The notes below the pieces were generated by a model, which was not told the DNA's origin, did not search any database, and saw only the letters and a program-made list of their open reading frames with translations. The position numbers were made by a program, and so were the translations under genes. Shown here one piece after another: positions 43,906 through 54,076 of a DNA stretch of 64,000 bases. The stretch's first letter is position 1. Each line of letters begins with the position of its first letter. Source of the DNA: Diplolepis rosae (Eukaryota; Arthropoda; Insecta; Hymenoptera; Diplolepididae); assembly GCA_030998225.1 (NCBI GenBank), contig JAPYXD010000484.1, positions 7,254,001 through 7,318,000 of the forward strand. The letters are read 5' to 3'.

Positions 43906-46900
43906 ATATTAAAAAAAACTGAATGGTCATATTTCGTTAAGAAACTATATTATTGACTTTTAATTGTTGTTGTCAATAGAAAATTATTAGACACATAATC
44001 CACTGCGAATGTTCTTCACAGAAATAAGTTGTTTTTTCTGGAAACAAATTAAAACCATTATGACAGAGTGACTTGAATGTTTTCAGGGTCACTGGTTGTA
44101 AATCCGACGACAAGAATTGTTAATTTAAAATTACAGCTTAAATATAGCAAGTCTAACTAACTAACCTGTCAAAGTTACTGGATTTCGATTTTAAAATTAT
44201 TATTATTGTCAGACTTGCAGTCAGTGACTCCGAAAACCTACTGCAAGTCATTTTCTTACAATATTTTTAATTTATTTTAGGAAAAAGGCAGCTTTTTTTT
44301 GTAAAGAACATTCACAATGAAATATCTATCTAATAATATATTATCTATCATTTGAATTTTCAAATGTTTATTACGATAGTAAATGCTAGCATATGGTAAT
44401 TATTTGTCATGAGTATTATTAAAACAAACTAAAAATACGTTATATAATGAGTCTGGCTGCGATTTATAACTTTGTTCTTATTGTAAAGAACCCTATATTA
44501 GAGATCTGAGACTAAGATATCGGCCCTAATAAATAAAACGCAGCGGGAAAGTGACTGTCTATTATTAAAATCACGTTTCAATTCCCAGTCTATTAATAAC
44601 TTAATTAATATTCAATTTACCTCCTAAGACTTGTTGATTTATTGCCAATTATTCAGGATATTCACTTGAATCAGTTGTAGAATTAAATCAATGACGTGTT
44701 TAACAATTAACGTTATTTGTTTTCGAATGGGTATTTTAACTAAAATTTATTGAATTATATACTATGAAAATATAAGATATTTATTGAAGGTAATTGAAAC
44801 GCGTGCTCAGAAAAGCAACATATTAGCAGTGAATTATACGAATCCGCAACGCGTGCGCGTAATACAAATGATGCGGATAAATCCTGACTAAATTCACACG
44901 TAAGTCTCTTTAGCGAGATGTATCCTCTCACTCTCACTCGATTATTGATTTTCTATCATCGAGAGTTGGAGTTATGCATACATGTAGTTTCCATAGTCTA
45001 CAAATTCAAAGTGCAACGAGTACCAGGACCCCGCAGCGCTCAATACTAGTAAACCGGATAACAATTCGAACGATTGTCTCTGTATTTGTCGTTCGCGAGT
45101 GCATCATCGATAATCTCGTTCCGGTGAGAGAATATCCAAGTTGACCGACATATACGATTCTCACTCCCATTCATAGGCAATCTTTGAATGCCTGCACAAT
45201 GATCAAGATAACAGCCTCCAATTTGTCTCTTATTCAACCAATTCCCTACTTATTCCACTTGGATTTCAAATTTGTTTCCTTATCTCTAGAAGATTTTTTC
45301 CCATTTAGCAAAATGTCAAAAACCAGAAATGAAAATAATTTTTTCCAAAATCGCAGTTAATCTAATTAATACTCGTAATTCTATTCTCCGTGAAGCTTTC
45401 AACTTGAGCTGGAGGTTATACAATACAAAGCCTTTGCGGTGTTCTATTCGTATCGAATAATTCATCTTCTGCAAAAGATACTCTGGTATTTATGTACCGT
45501 TCGCTCGTGGTGAAGCGCCACTATATTGCTCATAAATCCTTCCTAATCGATAATAACAGCAGGTTTTCTTTGGGGAAAGCCATTCCTTCTACGCAACAAT
45601 AATTTTCAGCTAGCTCATTTCCTACCTCTGATTATATATAACTCTACACAATATTATGAGGACCAAAGCTCTTTTCCTATTAATGAAAAAATAGAATCTC
45701 ATTGGTAAATTACGTACCTATGAATACAATTACAAAAAAATTAGAACAAGTTTGGAAAGAAGTTTTATTAATTAAGGGGTTTAAAACAAACAAACTCTAA
45801 TTCAAAAATATATATCTCCACTCCACTATGAATTTCGGTGGAAGCCTTAATACTGGTAATCAGTGTATATGCACTGTTTTCCAGTAAATTTTACTGATTC
45901 ATATTTAGGGAGTATGATGCTACTGTGTATAATTTAATTATCTTACATAACAGTGTCTTAAAATTTAGGGTAAACTTTGAAGCCTAATTACAAACAAAAA
46001 TATTTTTTTACTTACATCATTATAGTTTACTCAGATATAATAAAAAAGTTCGTTTTGGAAAAAAAATTTTTTTCATGGTTCAATGAACGTTTAAAATTGT
46101 TAGCACATCAAAATTTAACCTACAATTTTCATCAAATTTACATACGTTTTGCAACATGATAATAACTATAAAAAAAATGATTGGACAACTTGACTGAGTT
46201 GAAATCAGTAACCCAATTTTAGCTATGCAGCTATTGGTTACTGATTTTCAGTAATAAAAGACTGTTCAGTATATTCAAAGAGCTTTACAGATTAGTTTCA
46301 TGAAATTTTATATTAAAAAAAAAAATTTAACAAAGTTACATAATGTAAAGATCTTAAAAGGCCAAAAATTGAGTTTCAGAGTGGCCACAAGATTCAACTT
46401 TTCAATTTATTTTCCTGAGTTCTAGATAAATTTCCCTGATAGAAAAGTATCATTAAATTGAATAAGGTTCCAATAATGTGCGAAAAAAAGAGTGAAACAA
46501 ATGCCAGAAAAATGCGCTTTACATGGCAGCATGGACACCTACTTGTATTTTCTAAGAATTCCCTGACATCCCTGACAAATTTTTTAATTTGGGCACCATG
46601 AGTTTACACAGGAAATGGAAAAATTGGTAAATTTACATCTTATATCAAATTCCGCTTGAATACTCGTACACGGATCTCACACAGCTGCAGCTCATAAATC
46701 TTGTAATTAATATTTTATTTCATCGCTTTTCCTTTCTAAATTTTTCTTTTTCAATTTTATGAATGAAAACATTAATTTTGAACGCAAACAACATGAAATA
46801 GTAGCAAATATTTAAGAATCATTTTGTAGAACTTATGAGTTTAAAAAATTAAACTCGCATTTTTTATGTTCAGTTAATAACTAGAGCGTTGCGTTGTGAA

Positions 46901-47399
46901 AAATGGAACCAAAAATATTTGAAAATATTTTAATTCTATGCTCTAGTCATTTCAAATAAATAATCCTTTGATCCTTGAAAATAAAATATTTAAACTCTCC
47001 TTGCTTGCGTAAACTTGTGTGAAACAATGTGTGCAAACTCAAAGGTAATGTCCTCTGTCGAATGAGCGAGTTCTTTACTCCATCATTTCACTTTGCGAGT
47101 ATAGTCTACAAGCGAATTTCTCCATCCTCTCCATGTTCGCGATCTCATGTGCGTTATCTGCCAGCGAAAAATGAACATCGCCAGTCATCTTTTATGAGAG
47201 AGACCCCTCTCCCCTACCCCAATTTTAAAATTTGCTATTGCTTCTCGTGTACGTCTCTTCACAATAGAATACTCGCTTGGATGCATTCCATTACACCCAG
47301 AAAAAAGTTTTATTTAAATTTAAAAAGTCGTTTTTAACTTCATTTATTCAATTCGAAGTAAAAACACCTTTAGGGCAAAAACTCTAGGATGTTTGATAT
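43906..47399. other. Long non-coding stretch
   Basis: No gene was recognised. It contains the second copy of a 21-base block (45893-45913) and a fragment of the 216-bp MITE family (46050-46112, TTCAATGAACGTT ... TTAGCACAT). Short frames, for example at 45046 and 47029, have no support. Confidence 0.4.
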
Positions 47400-47651
47400 T
47401 GACGTGATATTTCTATGAGAGGTCGTCACTAATAACAAACGGCTATCATTGTTGACAAGTTCCATCCTTCAAACTTCTTCTGGCAAAATTTTAGCCAAAT
47501 CCATTCATTAATTTACAAGTTACAATGTCTGAAAGCAACCAACTTCCGATTTTTTTGCAAAGAAGGAAAAAAGTGAATTTCGTGTGTTGATTAAACACTA
47601 CTTTTTGGATGGAAAAACCTTATCAGAAACCAAGTCCAAGCTCGATAAATA
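47400..47651 (+). pseudogene. Mariner A, left part (split by mariner B)
   Basis: The frame reads KSEFRVLIKHYFLDGKTLSE then KSKLDKY, the N-terminal end of a mariner transposase. It stops at the TA where mariner B is inserted. The usual start ATG appears to be AGG. The continuation is at 49312. Confidence 0.72.
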
Positions 47652-48659
47652 CGAGGGTCGTTCAATAAGTTCTTAGAAAAAGGTAGAAAAACAAATTATT
47701 TTGTGTAGACTTCTTTTTCCTTTTCAACTTAACATCATTTTAACTCTATACACTTTTCCAAGCGCTTCTCCAACTTTTTTAAGCCGTCCAAAAAGTAGGA
47801 TTTCGGAAGGTCCTCAAAATAGGCATCTGTTTGGGTCATGACCTCTTCGTTTGACGTAAACCGTTGTCTGCCGAGCCATTTTTTCAAGTTTGGAAATAAA
47901 ACAAAGTCACTGGGGGCCAAATCCGGTAAATACGGTGGATGTTGTAATAATTCGAATTTTAATTCCATAATTTTGGTCATCGAACCTGCTTAGGTTTGCA
48001 CCCGTGCATTGTCTTGATGGAAGAGGATATTTTTCAAATGAGGACGTTTTTTCTTGATTTCTTTGCTCAACCGGTGCAATAACGACGCATAATACGCTCC
48101 AGTTATCGTTTGTCCTTTTTCCAAGTAATTGGTATACATGATTCCGCGTGCATCACAAAAAACCGTGGTCATCGCTTTGCCGGCAGATTTCACCGTCTTC
48201 GCCTTCATCGGAGCCCGTTCGCCATCAAAAACCCACTGTTTTGACTGTTACTTTGTCTCTGGAGGTTTAGTGATGTATCCATGTTTCGTCCACAGTTATG
48301 TATCAATGCAGAAACATAAACAAAATAGCCTCAGAGCTGACCACACGATTGCGTTTATTCTCCTCTGAGAGCAAACGCGGCACCCATCTTGCCGTGATAT
48401 TTTTCACACCCAATTTTTCGTTCCAAGTTGAGAAAATTTTGCCTTGGGATATGCCTGTAGCCTCAACTATTTCGCGCACTTTGATTCGTTAGTCACTCAA
48501 AACCATATCGTGGATTTTGTCAATCATTTCGGGGGTAGTCACTTCCACTGTATGTCCCGAACGATGTTCATCTTTTGTAGATGTATGGCCACGTTTAAAC
48601 TCATTTACCCAATTGTAAACAGTTGCAAACACAGGAGCAGATGTGCCATGAACTTCATC

Positions 48660-49040
48660 CACAGTACATCCACTAACATGTATTTTACGATGGTGGGTAT
48701 TGAATGGTATTGAAAAGTCAAAATCTGGAATGAAACGGAATCAAGAATGAAACTTATGAATGCCTTTTAATGCCTAGGAATTAAAATGCGTTCAAAACTT
48801 TCATTCTTGATTCCATTTCTTTCCAGATTTTGCCATTTCAATGCCATTCAAGAGCGGAAAATTTTTAAACATGAATCAATGGTTTATACCATCAGATTTT
48901 ATCAAAAGAATATCAAACTATGGTTGCTATCGTTATAACATATTAAAAAGAACATCGGCAGCGCCAATAGCGCCACCGCTTGTTGATAACAAACACTATA
49001 ATTCGTTCCCCTGTACTCCTATTGGAGTGGACCTACTGTG
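48660..49040. mobile_element. hAT-like MITE inside mariner B
   Basis: An 8-bp duplication ACTTCATC lies at 48652-48659 and 49041-49048. Ends CACAGTACATCCACT and (reverse) CACAGTAGGTCCACT are inverted. The uninterrupted mariner at 53262 (GTTGGATGAAGTTCATGG) shows the empty site. An 8-bp duplication and CA-start ends fit the hAT superfamily. 381 bp, non-coding. Confidence 0.88.
48700..48855. repeat. Palindrome inside the hAT-like MITE
   Basis: GGAATCAAGAATGAAA (near 48739) pairs with TTTCATTCTTGATTCC (near 48796), and the arms continue outward through AAAATCTGGAATG/TTTCCAGATTTT and TGGTATTGAAA/TTTCAATGCCA. It occupies the left half of the MITE and may be a further insertion. Confidence 0.65.
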
Positions 49041-49311
49041 ACTTCATCCAACTCAGCTTTGATCTCTTTCGGTCTTAAGATTTTTAAATATAAGTGTTTA
49101 ATCACCGCTCGAAACTCACTTTTTTCCATTTTTCTAAATAGACAAAAGTTTTTTGCTCTAATCGACAATAAAAATGAAACCATGTGATGGATATAACTGA
49201 GAATTTAACAGATGTTTAGTGAGTAATAATGATGCTTACTAAAACCGAACCATTTTCGATACTACGAGCGCCATTTCTTAGATTTTCTAAACACTTATTG
49301 AACGACCCTCG

Positions 49312-49415
49312 TATTATTCAGACTCTGCTTCGTCGTATGGACTGGTTCAGAAGTGGTTTACTGAATTTCGTTGTGGTCGTATGTACACAGAAATCATATC
49401 AAGAATTTTGTTGAT
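49312..49415 (+). pseudogene. Mariner A, right part
   Basis: Directly after mariner B the reading continues YSDSASSYGLVQKWFTEFRCGR, completing the mariner N-terminal domain begun at 47400. Similarity ends near 49415, so mariner A was already, or later became, truncated. Confidence 0.72.
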
Positions 49416-50704
49416 TCAAAGAAATTTTCTTCAATATAAAGAAATAAATTTATTTACATAAAACAATTTTTTTTTAATCAACAAAACTTTTTAAAATTTA
49501 AGCAAACTTTTCTCTCTGCGTATACTATTTACTAGACCATAAAATCGATCGCTAAGAAAATTTGGGAATTATTACGATTTTCAAAAAATCTCAGCGAAAA
49601 AAAAATCGTACTTTAAAACTTGAAGAACCAGACAAATTTAGCGGTTAGATTTGTTTTTAGTATCGAAAAATCTATAAAAATAATAATTCACAGTATTTTA
49701 ATTATCAATACTGTAAAGTCTACTAAATAAACTATAATTAATATCTGGAAATATGCAGCAATTTAATCATAATTAACTTATAGTTGATACATATCTGTAA
49801 ATAATATAATAGATTGCTGTGAAGGAGGAGAAAGTTTGTTTGAGTTAAATTAAGCTGTCAATCTGTTTCTATTTTCCGACGACCTTAACTATTGCTGGCG
49901 ATTAGATTAGAAGCTCGATGCCAAGTCAAGGTTAACAATTGTCGCGAATCTACTGCGGCATTGGTCACATACGAGAATGAAAACTACACATTGTCATTGG
50001 CTAGGCATGAACTTTCCAACGTGTGAGTAAGTGGCTGCGCGTATAGAACGTTAGGTAAGTAGGACACACGCGTTTCTGCCAAAGCCTCGACGAGACACGT
50101 GACACGCTTTTCCTCCTTCACTTCTGAAACTCCATTCCTCTCCTTTTTCGTCTTCATCGCTGATTTCACAAAACCGGTTTTCTACGCTGTCTTGATCACT
50201 GCAATTTTAATGCATTAATGCATATATATTAAAGGAAACAAACTTTATAACTTACACTAATTTCAGTTAATCTATCTTTATTAAAATTATAATTAGCAAA
50301 ATTATTCTTACATTCTCATTATAAATGGAAAGGGATTAGTTTTATGTGAAAAGTGCCTTTCGAAATTTTCATCAAATCTTTACGTTTTAAGACCCCTAAG
50401 TCAGAAAAAAAGGGTTTTTACGAAAGTATCTGCACTCAGAAAAAAGATTTGATTGAATGAAAGAAAATAATTCGTTTGAAAGGCTTTTTTTGATTTAAAC
50501 AAAAGATTTACTTGAATTAAATAGCATAGGTTCAATTCAAACAAAATATCTTTAGGCCAAATAAATATTTGTTTAAAATTGTGGAAATAAAAACATTTTT
50601 CGTGCTTTTAAAAAAAACTTTATGACCAAATAAGGAGAAATTGTCATGTTGATAGCGGCCTTATTCATAGAGTTTACAGTAAATGATGATGTGGGGTAAA
50701 ACAA
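49416..50704. other. Non-coding stretch with a dispersed repeat
   Basis: 50309-50406 is similar to 59461-59560 (listed separately). No gene was recognised. Confidence 0.4.
50309..50406 (+). repeat. Dispersed repeat, copy 1
   Basis: Shares TTACATTCTCATYATAAATG, GATTAGTTTTATGTGAAAA-type and TTTCGAAATTTTCAYCAAAT blocks with 59461-59560. Class unknown. Confidence 0.6.
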
Positions 50705-51285
50705 GGATTAAAATTGATTGAATTTGGCGTTTAGAAGGTTTTGTTACCTGCATTCTTCATATGAGGCGCTTAGAGCAAACGGAAAGTAAATATTTTTCTC
50801 ATAGAAAAGTGAAATATAAAAACGGTTGGTGCAAAAGGAAGACAAATCTTCTTCAGCGGTAAAGCCAAACAAAATAAAATTGGAGAAAAAGAGAGACAAA
50901 TTTTCTTCAGCGGTAAAGCGTAATAAAATGAAGTTGGAGGAAAAGACGACACGGTTGTCTCGCTTTTGGTCTAACATTAAAGCAGGACAACCGAGTCGTT
51001 CTTTTCCTTCAACTTCATTTTGTTTCGCTCTACCGCTGAAGGAAACTTGTCTCTCTTTTTCTCCAATTTCATTTTGTTTCGCTTTAACGCTAAAGAAAAT
51101 TTGTCGCTCTTTTGCTCCAACTTCATTTTGTTTTGCTTTACCGCTGAAGAAGATTTGTCTTCCTTTTGCTCCAACCGTTTATATGTTTCACTATTCTATG
51201 AGAACAATATTTACTTTCCTTTTGCTCTAAGTGCCTCATATGAAGAATGTAGGTAATAAAACCATCTAAATGCCAGATTCAATAA
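50705..51285. mobile_element. Foldback element with 54-bp tandem units, copy 1
   Basis: Two inverted arms meet near 50975. Each arm has an end module (ATTCTTCATATGAGGCGCTT ... CGGTTGGAGCAAAAGGAA) followed by head-to-tail 54-bp units (GACAAATCTTCTTCAGCGGT ... AAATGAAGTTGGAGCAAAAG). The left arm has two units (50841-50894, 50895-50948); the right arm has about three in reverse (to 51159). Long inverted arms built from tandem units recall FB/Galileo foldback elements. Because 54 is a multiple of three, frames run through with an 18-residue Lys-rich repeat on both strands; I regard that as incidental. Confidence 0.75.
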
Positions 51286-51760
51286 ATTTCAATTCATTTT
51301 GTTTCGCTCTACCGCTGAAGAAAACTGGTCTCTCTTTTGCTCTAACTTTATTTTGTTTCGCTAATAACGAATAAAATTGATTGAATTTGACATTTACAAT
51401 GTTTTATTACCTGCATTCTTCATATGAGGCACTTAGAGCAAAAGGAAAGTAAATATTGTTCTCATAGGATAGTGAAACATATAAACGGTTGGAGCGAAAG
51501 GAAGACAAATCTTCTTCAGCGGTAAAGCAAAACAAAATGAAGTTGGAGCAAAAGAGCGACAAATTTTCTTCAGCGGTAAAGCTAAACAAAATGAAGTTGG
51601 AGGAAAAGAGCGACTCGGTTGTCTCGCTTTTGTTCCAACATTAACGCAGGATAATCGAGTTTTTAAGGACCAAGTCCTTTTGCTCCAACCGTTTTCATGT
51701 TTCACTTTTCTATGACAACAATATTTACTTTCCTGTCGCTCTAAGCGCCTCATATTTTGT
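51286..51760. mobile_element. Foldback element with 54-bp tandem units, copy 2 (rearranged)
   Basis: A partial reversed unit (51295-51365) is followed by the common edge (ATTGATTGAATTTGACATTT), the end module (from about 51410), two forward 54-bp units (51504-51557, 51558-51611), the centre (CGACTCGGTTGTCTCGCTTT), and a shortened reverse arm to about 51755. The second arm has lost its tandem units. Confidence 0.65.
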
Positions 51761-53001
51761 TTTATTCGAGTGGGTAATAAAAACTATAAATATACTTTTT
51801 CTTGATTCAGTTACTGTACATTTAACTAAATTTAGATATTTGTGCTGTAGTTATATGTTACATTCTAACCTACATATTCCTAATTGGTAGAAAAGTCATT
51901 GAATTAGTGTAATTCATTACCGTGGATGGTTGGTAGAATATTTTTCGAAAAATTAAAGAAATAATTAAATGAGCAAAAGAGAGTATTTCAATTAAATCTT
52001 CAATGAATAAATAAATATGTAATTCGTTGATGGTATGGCAAAAAGTGATTTGTGATCCAATGGCCTCATAAAAGTAAGTGAAACGATAGGTATTCAAGCT
52101 GGCATGTTTCCAATTATGTCATCGTGGCTCGATTAGTTATAAGGGTTTCTGGCTAGCCGGATGTTTGCAAATCGATTATCATCGTTTTCCTCTTTCCCGG
52201 AATACTAGAACTCGGAAAATTAATAAAAATCACCATTATTCTTTAACCTCTCTTAGTCACTATCGATTAACTTATTATTAAATATTTTTTATTCTCAACA
52301 ATCATCTAATTATTGATAATGATTTATAATAATCATTGACTTTCTTCTTTAAATCCGAATCCATAATTTTGAAAAACTGATCATTCAACACCAACTTTAT
52401 ATCTTTTTGAAGATATATTGTAATTTTTGAAAATGTTAGAATGGGGGAAGATGAGAGGCTTCATGTTTGAACGGTAGAGTTGGTGGTTCTCCCGTGACAA
52501 CACGTGACTAACAACGAGGATAGCCTTGCTCGACTGTCAACGACGAGTGTCACGCATACAGCAGAGGTTCTAATGAATATTCATGGCTCACTTTACCACG
52601 GAACTACCTATTTCAATTTATATCTATAGATACAGACTATATAGTTATAGATGATTATATTCTGGCATCATTTCCCCATTCGCTCCAACTTTATTGCAAT
52701 TCAGTGTACACGAGTAACAGATAAATTAACGATTTTATTTGAATTGATATTTCCACATTGTTTTCCTATTATTTACGACATGTGTTATATTTTAATCAAA
52801 AACTGACATTAAAATTATGCAATTGTTTTCATAATTTATCAACCCAATGATTATTAATTTCATTTTTATTATATCTATTAAATGACATTTCAATTTTATG
52901 ATTGAAGCACGTGAAGAAAAAAGAATTGTTGTAGGAATAAGAAGGTATTCCACGCAACAATTTTTTATTGTAAATATAGAACTGACATACACGGAAAAAT
53001 A
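51761..53001. other. Non-coding stretch, nothing recognised
   Basis: Short frames only. Confidence 0.45.
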
Positions 53002-53003
53002 TA

Positions 53004-54076
53004 CGAGGGTCGTTCAATAAGTCCTTAGAAAATCCAAGAAATGGCGCTCGTAGTATCGAAAATGGTTCGGTTTTAGTAAGCATCATCATTACTCACTAAA
53101 CATCTGTTAAATTCTCAGTTATATCCATCACATGTTTTCATTTTTATTCTCGATTGAAGCAAAAAACTTTTGTCTATTTAGAAAAATGGAAAAAAGTGAG
53201 TTTCGAGTAGTGATTCAACGCTTATATTTAAAAGGCTCAACACTGAAAGAGATTAAAGCACAGTTGGATGAAGTTCATGGCACATCTGCTCCTGTGTTTG
53301 CAACTGTTTACAATTATTAGGTAAAGAAGTTTAAACTTGGCCGTACATCTACAAAAGATGAACATCGTTCGGGACGTCCAGTGGAAGTGACTATCCTCGA
53401 AATAATTGCCAAAATCCGCGATATGGTTTTGAGTAATCGTCGAAATAAAGTGCGCGAAATAGTTGAGGCCACAGGCATATCGCAAAATACAGTGTTTTCA
53501 ATTTTGCACGGAAAATTGAGTGTGAAAAAAATCTCGGCAAGATGGGTGCCGCGTTTGCTCTCAGAGGAAAATAAGCGCAATCGTGTGGTCGACTCTGAGG
53601 ATCTTTTAGCGCTTTTCCGTCGCAATCCTGACGAGATTCTGCTTCGATAAATAACTGTGGACGAAACATGGATACACCACTATTATCCAGAGACAGAGGA
53701 GTAGCCAAACAGTGGGTTTTTGTAGGCGAACGGGCTCCGAGGAAGGCGATGACGGTAAAATCGGCTAACAAGTTTATGGCCACGGTTTTTTGGGATGCAC
53801 GTGGAATGATCTACATCGATCACTTGGAAAAAGAAAAAACGATAACTGGAGCGTATTATGCGTTGTTATTGCACCTGTCGAGCGAAGAAATCAAGAAAAA
53901 ACGTCCTCATTTGAAAAAGATCCTCTTCCATCAAGACAATGTACGGGTGCACACTAGTGCCGTTTCGATGGCCAAAATTATAGAATTAAAATTCGTATTA
54001 TTACAACTTCCACCGTATTTACCGGATTTGGCCCCCCGTGACTTTGTTTTATTTCCAAACTTGAAAAAATGGCTCG
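53004..54076 (+). mobile_element. Mariner family M6, right end missing
   Basis: TA (53002-53003) is followed by CGAGGGTCGTTCAATAAGTC, the same end as mariner B. The transposase is almost complete, but similarity stops after NLKKWL near 54076 and no right terminal repeat follows. Confidence 0.88.
53186..54076 (+). pseudogene. Mariner transposase pseudogene (M6), lightly damaged
   Basis: ATG at 53186 (MEKSEFRVVIQRLYLKG). In one frame to about 53700 with stops at 53318 (a TAG where Trp is expected before VKKFKLGR) and 53648 (TAA before ITVDETW). A 1-base loss near 53700 moves the rest to the frame reading WVFVGERAPRK, TVFWDARGMIYIDHLEKE, FHQDNVRVH and YLPDLAPRDFVLF. All three catalytic Asp residues are present. 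The C-terminal 30-40 residues are missing. The least damaged transposase in the window. Confidence 0.88.

Larger units (their letters stand above)
47735..49129 (-). pseudogene. Mariner B transposase pseudogene (M6)
   Basis: From ATG at 49129 (MEKSEFRAVIKHLYLK), interrupted by the hAT-like MITE within the codons for LDEVHGTSAP. It then continues through VFATVYNWVNEFKRG, VREIVEATGIS, RWVPRLLSEENKRNRVV, TVDETW, TVFCDARGIMYTNYLEKG, FHQDNARV and YLPDLAPSDFVLF to KCIELK. All three catalytic Asp residues are kept. Besides the insertion there are several stops and frameshifts. Confidence 0.85.
47652..49311 (-). mobile_element. Mariner B (family M6), inserted into mariner A
   Basis: The ends CGAGGGTCGTTCAATAAGTT and (reverse) CGAGGGTCGTTCAATAAGTG are flanked by TA (47650-47651 and 49312-49313). 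Without the MITE at 48660-49040 it is about 1.27 kb, the usual length. The same family is present at 53004. Confidence 0.92.

Noticed and set aside
45046..45237. Short reverse frame in a moderately GC-rich segment
   Set aside because: No recognisable motif or context; length is within chance expectation.
50826..51230. 134-codon frame with Lys-rich and Phe-rich repeats
   Set aside because: It follows from the 54-bp unit length being a multiple of three. Both strands and both arms are open, and the frame crosses the centre of a palindrome.
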